DNA of 12,360 nt from NCBI GenBank assembly GCA_003545125.1, contig DQCI01000328.1, forward strand, positions 3,435 to 15,794, written 5' to 3'. This document shows, piece after piece, positions 7,442-12,360 of this stretch (within the stretch, counting starts at the first letter, position 1; every line of letters begins with the position of its first letter). Made by a program: the position numbers and the translations under genes. A model generated the notes under the pieces. The model had not been told where the DNA came from, did not search any database, and saw only the letters and a list, made by a program, of their open reading frames with translations. This stretch comes from Paracoccaceae bacterium (GTDB lineage Bacteria; Pseudomonadota; Alphaproteobacteria; Rhodobacterales; Rhodobacteraceae).

Positions 7442-8212
7442 TCAGGCCACCGATTCCTTTGGATTCTTTCCAAGTATGATCATGCCGAGCAGGTCGTCCT
7501 CGGTCACCTCGTCCACTTTCACGGTTCCCACGAGTTTGCCGTTCTTCATCACCGAGGCGCGGTCGCAGAGCGTTTTGACCTGGTGGATGTCGTGGTCGAT
7601 CAGGAAAATGCCGATGCCTTGCTTCTTGAGCTCGTCGATCAGCTCGGCCACCATCCGCGTTTCTTCCACGCCCAACGCCGCGGTGGGTTCGTCCATGATC
7701 AGGATCTTGGCGTTGAAATAGACAGCGCGGCTGATCGCGACCGACTGGCGTTGACCGCCCGAGAGCCCGGCGACCGGGGTGTGGTAGCGGCGGAAGTTGG
7801 GCGTCAGCCGGCCCATGATCTTGCGGGTCTCCGCTTCCATCCTGGCGTCGTCGACGAACCCCAGCGGCGAGGTGATCTCGCGGCCGAGGAACAGGTTGGA
7901 CGAGGCATCGAGGTTGTCGGCCAGCGCGAGGGTCTGGTAGATCGTCTCGATATTGTAGTCGCGCGCGTCGCGCGGGTTGTTGATGTCGGTGAGCTGACCA
8001 TTGACATAGATCTCGCCGCCGTCGCGTTTGAGCGCGCCCGACAGCATCTTCATCAGCACCGACTTGCCGGCACCGTTGTGGCCGAGCACGCCCACGACTT
8101 CGCCGGGATAGAGATCGACCGTCACGTGGTCGACGGCGCGGATGCCGCCGAAGGCCTTCTGCATGTCGCGCATTTCGACGAGGGGGGTTTGCTTGTCCGT
8201 TGGCTTGGCCAT
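7442..8212 (-). CDS. xylG: Sugar ABC transporter ATPase, XylG-like, single domain
   Basis: A 256-residue ATPase that powers the XylH permease. Visible in order: Walker A GHNGAGKS (44-51), Q-loop Gln93, signature LSGGQRQ (150-156), Walker B ILIMDEP (170-176) with catalytic Glu175, and switch His207 in LIDHD. All key residues are intact. Enteric XylG and RbsA carry two such domains in about 500 residues; this is the single-domain form known from FrcA-type systems, so a homodimer is expected. The frame stays open upstream to 8545, but that stretch overlaps xylH and is unrelated to ATPases. ATG 8212 shares one base with the xylH stop (TGATG), a sign of coupling, with GGGGA upstream. Last gene of xylFHG. 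Confidence 0.92.
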   Translation of the reverse strand: MAKPTDKQTPLVEMRDMQKAFGGIRAVDHVTVDLYPGEVVGVLGHNGAGKSVLMKMLSGALKRDGGEIYVNGQLTDINNPRDARDYNIETIYQTLALADNLDASSNLFLGREITSPLGFVDDARMEAETRKIMGRLTPNFRRYHTPVAGLSGGQRQSVAISRAVYFNAKILIMDEPTAALGVEETRMVAELIDELKKQGIGIFLIDHDIHQVKTLCDRASVMKNGKLVGTVKVDEVTEDDLLGMIILGKNPKESVA

Positions 8213-9507
8213 CACTTGATCCCCGTGCGCTTGCGATACAGGATGTCGACGAAGACGGCGAGCACCAGCACGATGCCGACGACGATGTTCTGGAACGGGG
8301 CGTCGACCCCGACCATGGCCATGCCCGATTGCAACGATTGCATGATGAGCGCCCCGAGAATGGCACCGTGAATTGTCCCTAATCCGCCGGAAAGCGCGGT
8401 TCCGCCGATCACCGCGGCAGCGATCACCCGCAGCTCGTCGAGCGTGCCGATGTCGTTTGTGTGGAAGGTGAGCCGCGCCGAGGCCACCACCGCCGAGATC
8501 GCGCAGAGCGCCCCCATGATGGCGAAGACCTTTACGGTCAGCCAACGGATGTCGACCCCGGCGAGCGAGGTGGCTTCCGGGTTGCCGCCGGCGGCGAAGA
8601 TGTAGCGGCCCAACCGCGTCTTGGTGGCGACCATGGTCATGACGATGGCAACGAGGATCAGGATGAGCACCGAATAGGGGATGCCGTAGGCTTCGCTGTA
8701 GCCTTCAGGCATGGTCTCGCCCCGGGCCGCAAACTCGCGCTGGATCACCCGTACCGGTTTTTCGTAATTGTTGAGGATCAGGACGAACCCGAGGATCGCG
8801 CCCGAAATGATCGCGCCCAGGGTGATTTCGGCCCAGAGCGGTTTCACCGGAAACTCGTGCTGTACCTTGCGCCGCCGCGCGGTGAACAGGCCGAACAGCG
8901 CCGCCGCAATCGCCAGCAGGCCGAAGATCAGGCTGCCGGTCTCGCCGAGCGTTCCGCCGATGCCACCCAATGACTGGAAGCGTTCGTCGAGCGGGCCGAT
9001 GGTTTGGCCGCGGGTCTGGAACCAGGCGACGTTGCGCCAGACGAAAAGCCCGCCGAGCGTGACGATGAAGGCCGGGATGGTCAGGAAGCCGATCAGATAG
9101 CCGTGGAAAGCGCCGATCAGCGTGCCCGCTACGAGGCCGATGAGGATGGTGACGAAGACCGTGGCCGGGTTGTTCAGTCCGAAGCCGAAATCGTTCGGCA
9201 AGACCTGGGTCTGGGTCATCGCCATCAGGGCCGAAACGGTCGCAAGCAGCGCGCCGACCGAAAGGTCGATATGCCGGGTGACGATGACGAAGACCATGCC
9301 GGCGGCCATGATGCCGACGGAGACGGTCTGGATCGTCAGGTTGAAGATGTTGCGGGGCGTGAGAAAACGCCCGTCAGTCCAGAAATTGAACACCAGCGCG
9401 ATCGCGACGAAAGCACCGATCATGCCCAGAAGGCGCGTGTCGATTTCAAGTGTTGCGAGGAGATTGCGGGAACCGACCTTGGTCGGCTCGGACGTCGTGT
9501 CGCTCAT
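8212..9507 (-). CDS. xylH: Sugar ABC transporter permease, XylH-like
   Basis: A 431-residue inner-membrane channel subunit of the CUT2/ribose-xylose class (BPD_transp_2 fold), expected to dimerise. Family blocks are GIMAAGMVFVIVTRHIDLSV (65-84), the cytoplasmic loop RYIFAAGGNPEATSLAGVDI (301-320) that should contact the ATPase, and VIGGTALSGGLGTIHGAILG (367-386). It is longer than RbsC-type permeases (about 320) and nearer XylH (about 390). The extra length lies between about 190 and 280: two hydrophobic segments and a polar loop containing RARRRKV-like basic residues at 209-214. ATG 9507 has GGGGAA upstream. It lies 89 bases after xylF, across a very strong stem-loop, and overlaps xylG by one base. 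Confidence 0.92.
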   Translation of the reverse strand: MSDTTSEPTKVGSRNLLATLEIDTRLLGMIGAFVAIALVFNFWTDGRFLTPRNIFNLTIQTVSVGIMAAGMVFVIVTRHIDLSVGALLATVSALMAMTQTQVLPNDFGFGLNNPATVFVTILIGLVAGTLIGAFHGYLIGFLTIPAFIVTLGGLFVWRNVAWFQTRGQTIGPLDERFQSLGGIGGTLGETGSLIFGLLAIAAALFGLFTARRRKVQHEFPVKPLWAEITLGAIISGAILGFVLILNNYEKPVRVIQREFAARGETMPEGYSEAYGIPYSVLILILVAIVMTMVATKTRLGRYIFAAGGNPEATSLAGVDIRWLTVKVFAIMGALCAISAVVASARLTFHTNDIGTLDELRVIAAAVIGGTALSGGLGTIHGAILGALIMQSLQSGMAMVGVDAPFQNIVVGIVLVLAVFVDILYRKRTGIK

Positions 9508-9538
9508 CGGTTGTTCCCCGGACAGTCTTTTCTGGTTG

Positions 9539-9565
9539 GCCGCCCCCGGGGTGCCCGGGGGCGGC
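9539..9565 (-). other. Strong intercistronic hairpin between xylF and xylH
   Basis: A perfect 12-bp, almost pure G/C stem: GCCGCCCCCGGG (9539-9550) pairs with CCCGGGGGCGGC (9554-9565) around a 3-base loop. On the minus strand the next bases are CAACCAGAAAAG, with no T-run, so it is not a classic intrinsic terminator. It lies between the xylF stop and the xylH start. The likely role is to shield the xylF message from 3' degradation and to limit downstream expression, as known for binding-protein genes in other ABC operons. Structure is seen; role is inferred. Confidence 0.75.
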
Positions 9566-9581
9566 TTTGTCTCAAGTTCGG

Positions 9582-9606
9582 ATCAGTTGCACATCATCAG
9601 TTGCAC
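9582..9606. repeat. Tandem 11-base repeat across the xylF stop
   Basis: ATCAGTTGCAC occurs at 9582-9592 and again at 9596-9606, a 14-base period. The upstream copy in xylF sense encodes the final Cys-Asn-stop; the second copy lies just after the stop. It looks like a small local duplication. No function is apparent. Confidence 0.7.
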
Positions 9607-10616
9607 GGGGCCGGGCCGCCCTCGACACCCTGGCACAGGGTTTCGAGAGAGATCCAACCGCCGTCGACGACCTCGGAGAGGTTCTCCTGGGTGATCGGGT
9701 TCGGCGCGAGGAAGATCGCGTTGACCTCGACACCACCCGGGGTGGTGAACATGGTCTCGCCGACATCTTCAAGGCTGGCGCCACCGATCATCGCCACGGC
9801 GGCTTCGCCGGCGGCTTTCCCGAGCTCGCGGGCGTCTTTCCAGACCGACACGGTCTGGGTGCCCTTGGCGACACGGTTCAGCGCGGCATGGTCACCGTCC
9901 TGACCGGACACCGGGATGCCTTCCATGCCCTGCGCGGTGAGCGCCGCGACCACGCCGCCGGCGGTGCCGTCGTTGGAGGCGACCACGGCATCGACCGCGT
10001 TGTCTTGTGCCGTCAGGATCTGTTCCATGTTGCGCTGCGCATTGGCCGGAACCCAGCCGTCGGTGTAGGCTTCACCGACGATGGTGATGTCGCCGGCATC
10101 AATCGCGGCCTGCAGGATTTCCTGCTGCCCGCCACGCAGGAAGTCGGCGTTCGGATCGGTGGGCGAGCCCTTGATCATGACGTAGTTGCCGGTCGGCTGC
10201 GCGGCAAACACGGCGCGGGCCTGCATCCGGCCCACTTCGACGTTGTCGAAGGTGAGATACAGCGCGCGCGGGTCTTCGATCAGGCGGTCATAGGCGACCA
10301 CCGGGATGCCCTCGACGGCCGCCGCTTCGACGGCGGGGATGATCGCCTGGGTGTCTTGCGCGAGGATGATCACGGCATCGACGCCCTGGGCAATCAGGCT
10401 TTCCACGTCGGAAAGCTGCTTCGAGGCCGAGCTCTGCGCGTCTGCGGAGACGTAGCTCGCGCCACCCGCTTCGAGCGCTGCGACGAGCGCGGCTTCATCG
10501 GTTTTCCACCGTTCTTCCTGGAAGTTCGACCAGCTCACGCCGACGGTCTGCGCGATCGCCGAAGTTGCCATTGTCGCGCCCAGAATTGCTGCGGCAAATA
10601 CAGTAGTTTTCTTCAT
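9597..10616 (-). CDS. xylF: D-xylose-type ABC transporter substrate-binding protein
   Basis: A 339-residue periplasmic sugar receptor (Peripla_BP_4 type). A Sec signal peptide (MKKTTVFAA through SAIA, cut likely after Ala22) is followed by the two-lobe fold. Blocks shared with E. coli XylF are ERW (35-37), VVAYDRLI (106-113), FDN (123-125), DGW (186-188), VVASNDGTAGG (211-221), SGQD (237-240) and GTQT (252-255). Asp110, Arg111, Trp188, Asn215, Asp240 and Lys260 fall where XylF contacts xylose. The C-terminus has a possible Cys pair (Cys328, Cys338). The frame is open to 10757, but ATG 10616 is chosen for its signal peptide and GGGAGGA six bases upstream. It is the first gene of xylFHG. Xylose is the best guess; a related pentose is possible. 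Confidence 0.92.
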   Translation of the reverse strand: MKKTTVFAAAILGATMATSAIAQTVGVSWSNFQEERWKTDEAALVAALEAGGASYVSADAQSSASKQLSDVESLIAQGVDAVIILAQDTQAIIPAVEAAAVEGIPVVAYDRLIEDPRALYLTFDNVEVGRMQARAVFAAQPTGNYVMIKGSPTDPNADFLRGGQQEILQAAIDAGDITIVGEAYTDGWVPANAQRNMEQILTAQDNAVDAVVASNDGTAGGVVAALTAQGMEGIPVSGQDGDHAALNRVAKGTQTVSVWKDARELGKAAGEAAVAMIGGASLEDVGETMFTTPGGVEVNAIFLAPNPITQENLSEVVDGGWISLETLCQGVEGGPAPCN

Positions 10617-10647
10617 GATGTCCTCCCAAACAAACACCGCTCCGGAG

Positions 10648-10671
10648 CCTTGGGGCATGGATGCCGCAAGG
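10648..10671. promoter_or_regulatory. 24-base dyad in the xylF leader
   Basis: CCTTG (10648-10652) mirrors CAAGG (10667-10671), and GGCAT (10654-10658) mirrors ATGCC (10661-10665), with a single G/G mismatch in each half and a GG centre. Ten of twelve position pairs are symmetric. It lies between the predicted xylF start of transcription (about 10684) and the xylF ribosome site, so it could be a repressor operator acting as a roadblock, or an RNA stem-loop in the leader. I cannot tell which. Confidence 0.5.
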
Positions 10672-10690
10672 ATTCGGCGGTGACGACGAG

Positions 10691-10718
10691 AATCTAACAC
10701 AATTAATTCGGCTGGCAA
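10691..10718 (-). promoter_or_regulatory. Predicted xylFHG promoter
   Basis: On the minus strand, TTGCCA (10718-10713, five of six with the consensus -35) is followed after 16 bases by TAGATT (10696-10691, four of six with the -10). The predicted start near 10684 gives a leader of about 68 bases before xylF. The spacer contains AATTAATT (10701-10708). Found by eye only. Confidence 0.5.
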
Positions 10719-10729
10719 AAAAAATTTGC
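10715..10729. promoter_or_regulatory. Candidate XylR operator in the divergent region
   Basis: GCAAA (10715-10719) and TTTGC (10725-10729) form an inverted repeat around an A-rich centre; the A-run is eight bases (10717-10724). It overlaps the predicted -35 boxes of both divergent promoters, so one bound regulator could block both. A/T-rich palindromes are typical targets of ROK repressors, but I do not have a trusted consensus for this clade to compare. Confidence 0.45.
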
Positions 10730-10754
10730 GTCCCGGCGACCCCAATGTGATACA
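10726..10754 (+). promoter_or_regulatory. Predicted promoter of the ROK regulator gene
   Basis: TTGCGT (10726-10731) as -35 is followed after 17 bases by GATACA (10749-10754), preceded by TGT, which would make an extended -10. It is back to back with the xylF promoter. Transcription would start near 10761, leaving a leader of about 20 bases holding the ribosome site AAGGAGG (10767-10773). The -10 match is poor (three of six), so this is tentative. Confidence 0.4.
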
Positions 10755-10782
10755 CAAAGGGCTACCAAGGAGGAATTGAGCC

Positions 10783-12006
10783 GTGGCGAGGCCAGAAAAG
10801 TTTTCCGCCGGCGGTGATCCGCGGGAAGCGAGCCGGCAACAGGTCGTGTCCGTGATCCGCGCCGCGGGTCAGATCGCGCGCATCGACATCGCGCAGGAGA
10901 CCGGGGTCAGCCCCGCGACAGTGACGGCGATCACCGCCGAGTTGATCCGGGCGGGGTTGATCGAGGAAGTCTCTCCGGGCTCAGCGCCCTCCACACCGGG
11001 CCGCGGGCGTCCCCGCGTGTCGCTCCGGGTGAGGGGTGCGGCGCATATTCTTGCCGGTATCAAGGTCTCGTCCGGGACGATCAGCACAATCCTGATCGAT
11101 TTCGACGGCACCACGCTCTCGGAACACGAGGCCCCCCTGCCCGAAGCGCAGATGGCGCCGGAAATGCTTGTGCGCCAGATCGTCGATACGCTGGCGGCAG
11201 CGGCGGCCGAAACGGGGCGCGACATTGGCGATCTTTCAGGTCTCGGCGTCGGGGTCTCGGGCGTGGTCGACGTGCCCGAGGGCCTCGTCCACTGGTCGCC
11301 TTCGCTCACGCGGCGCAACGTTGCGCTGCGCGACATGCTGGAGGCTGCGCTGCCGATGCCGGTTTTCCTCGACAACGACGCCAATTCCGTCGCCAAGGCC
11401 GAACAGCTCTTCGGCGACGGGCGCGGCGTGCGCGATTTCCTCGTCGTTACCATCGAGCATGGCGTCGGCCTCGGCATCGTCATCGATGGCCGGGTCTACC
11501 GGGGGTCGCGCGGCTGCGGGGCGGAGTTCGGCCACACCAAGGTGCATCTCGGCGGCGCGCTGTGCCGGTGCGGCCAACGGGGGTGCCTGGAGGCCTACGT
11601 TGCCGACTACGCACTGTTGCGCGAGGCCGCAGTGACCTTGCCGGGGCTGACCGGCCAAACGCCCGAGGAGAAGCTCGACGCACTTTTCGCCGCCGCCCGA
11701 TCCGGAGACCAGACGGCGCAGTCGATCCTCGAACGCGCCAGCCGGATGTTCGCCATGGGTCTCGCCAATCTCGTCAACATCTTCGATCCCGGGCTCATCA
11801 TCGTTTCGGGCGAGCGGATGAGCCATGATTTCCTCTATTCCGACGAGGTCATCGCGATGATGAAAACCCAGGTGCTCCAGGTCGACGCCCCCCCACCGGA
11901 GGTGCGCATCCACAAATGGGGCGACATGATGTGGGCCAAGGGGGCGGCGGCCTATGCGATGGAGGGCGTAACCGAGCTCGCGGTGCGTGGGTTGAACGAT
12001 GCGTGA
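10783..12006 (+). CDS. xylR: ROK-family transcriptional regulator, XylR-like repressor
   Basis: A 407-residue cytoplasmic sugar-responsive regulator. An N-terminal winged helix-turn-helix (about 31-60, with DIAQETGVSPATVTAITAEL at 35-54) precedes a ROK sugar-binding domain. GLGVGVSGVVD (154-164), LDNDANSVAKAEQ (196-208), the EFGHTKV segment (248-254) and the zinc site His251/Cys261/Cys263/Cys268 (CRCGQRGC) are intact. The kinase phosphate motif DxGGT is replaced by GIKVSSGTI (92-100), so it should bind sugar without phosphorylating it, even though Asp199 of the kinase active site remains. The start is GTG 10783, nine bases after a strong AAGGAGG. Divergence from xylF suggests it represses xylFHG and itself until xylose binds. 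The ligand is inferred from context. Confidence 0.92.
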   Translation: MARPEKFSAGGDPREASRQQVVSVIRAAGQIARIDIAQETGVSPATVTAITAELIRAGLIEEVSPGSAPSTPGRGRPRVSLRVRGAAHILAGIKVSSGTISTILIDFDGTTLSEHEAPLPEAQMAPEMLVRQIVDTLAAAAAETGRDIGDLSGLGVGVSGVVDVPEGLVHWSPSLTRRNVALRDMLEAALPMPVFLDNDANSVAKAEQLFGDGRGVRDFLVVTIEHGVGLGIVIDGRVYRGSRGCGAEFGHTKVHLGGALCRCGQRGCLEAYVADYALLREAAVTLPGLTGQTPEEKLDALFAAARSGDQTAQSILERASRMFAMGLANLVNIFDPGLIIVSGERMSHDFLYSDEVIAMMKTQVLQVDAPPPEVRIHKWGDMMWAKGAAAYAMEGVTELAVRGLNDA

Positions 12007-12360
12007 GGCATTGGTGCTGGGGCTTTTGCCGGTGCTGGTCCTCGCTGTGGCGGCGCGCGCCGGGCCGGTGTTCACCCCGGTCGAGGTGCCGAGCCATGTC
12101 TATGACGGCGGATGGGAGCATTTCGTGGGCGGCGGCGTCTCGGCCTTCGACTGCAACGGCGACCGGTTCCCCGAGCTTTTCGCTGCTGGCGGGACCAATC
12201 CGGCGAGGCTCCTGGTCAACGAAACGAAGACGCCCGGGGCGCTGCCGGTTTTTCGCGACGCGACCCCGGCGGCCGTTGCGCTCGACGGGGTCACCGGTGC
12301 CTATCCGCTCGACATCGACGGCGACGGCCGGCTCGATCTCGCGGTGATGCGGGTCGGGAA
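11999..12360 (+). CDS. Secreted FG-GAP/VCBS repeat protein, 3' end outside window
   Basis: The first 120 residues of a gene that runs off the window. The ATG overlaps the last 8 bases of xylR, implying cotranscription; no strong ribosome site is visible, only GTGGG upstream. Residues 1-22 look like a Sec signal peptide (MREALVLGLLPVLVLAVAAR, then AG). Two calcium-loop-like repeats follow: DCNGDRFPELF (51-61) and DIDGDGRLDLAVM (105-117), the pattern of FG-GAP/VCBS beta-propeller blades, as in CRTAC1/ASPIC-type proteins. It is probably exported and may bind carbohydrate or another ligand outside the cytoplasm, but the function is unknown. Linkage to the sugar regulator suggests, without proving, a link to sugar use. 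Confidence 0.8.
   Translation, partial: MREALVLGLLPVLVLAVAARAGPVFTPVEVPSHVYDGGWEHFVGGGVSAFDCNGDRFPELFAAGGTNPARLLVNETKTPGALPVFRDATPAAVALDGVTGAYPLDIDGDGRLDLAVMRVG

Noticed and set aside
9450..10697. A 415-codon plus-strand open frame opposite xylF
   Set aside because: Shadow of xylF in a high-GC genome; xylF has a signal peptide, ribosome site and conserved ligand residues.
11236..12075. A 279-codon minus-strand open frame opposite xylR
   Set aside because: Antisense shadow; the ROK protein on the plus strand has its helix-turn-helix and zinc site intact.

Overview
The window is GC-rich, densely packed and entirely bacterial. Gene content and protein style point to an alphaproteobacterium, most likely of the Rhodobacteraceae/Roseobacter group: TRAP transporter with a Tat-exported TakP-like binding protein, a xylose-type CUT2 ABC importer with a single-domain ATPase, a ROK regulator, and a GAPDH-ArsJ pair. 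That placement is inferred from resemblance; no rRNA or marker gene is present. There are nine genes, the last running off the right edge, and no tRNA, rRNA, CRISPR array, insertion sequence or integrase that I can see.

Layout. (1) 15-2268, plus strand: a GAPDH paralogue followed after one base by the MFS permease ArsJ. In characterised systems this pair gives arsenate resistance by making 1-arseno-3-phosphoglycerate and exporting it. A hairpin at 2354-2385 lies between this operon and the convergent one and looks like a terminator usable from both sides. (2) 2411-7239, minus strand: a three-gene TRAP transporter in transcription order dctP, dctQ, dctM. The binding protein resembles the 2-oxoacid binder TakP. 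Both membrane subunits are oversized: DctQ has about four extra N-terminal membrane segments, and DctM carries a C-terminal tail of about 315 residues with a charged coiled-coil section. (3) 7442-10616, minus strand: xylF, xylH, xylG, a D-xylose-type ABC importer. (4) 10783-12006, plus strand: a ROK-family repressor (XylR-like) divergent from xylF, with an 8-base overlap into (5) a secreted FG-GAP/VCBS repeat protein that starts at 11999 and is cut by the window end.

How it works together. Two periplasmic uptake systems (an organic acid TRAP importer and a sugar ABC importer) lie in tandem on the minus strand. The ROK regulator probably controls xylFHG and itself through the 166-base divergent region. 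There a short inverted repeat around an A8 tract overlaps both predicted -35 boxes, and a second, 24-base dyad lies in the xylF leader. Stem-loops after both binding-protein genes (very strong after xylF, weaker after dctP) suggest higher expression of the binding proteins than of their membrane partners.

I did not find a clearly undescribed system. The best leads are the DctM tail and enlarged DctQ, the control region of the xyl divergon, the overlapping alternative hairpins in the dctP leader, and the secreted repeat protein coupled to the sugar regulator. All sites and structures were found by eye without folding or database tools.
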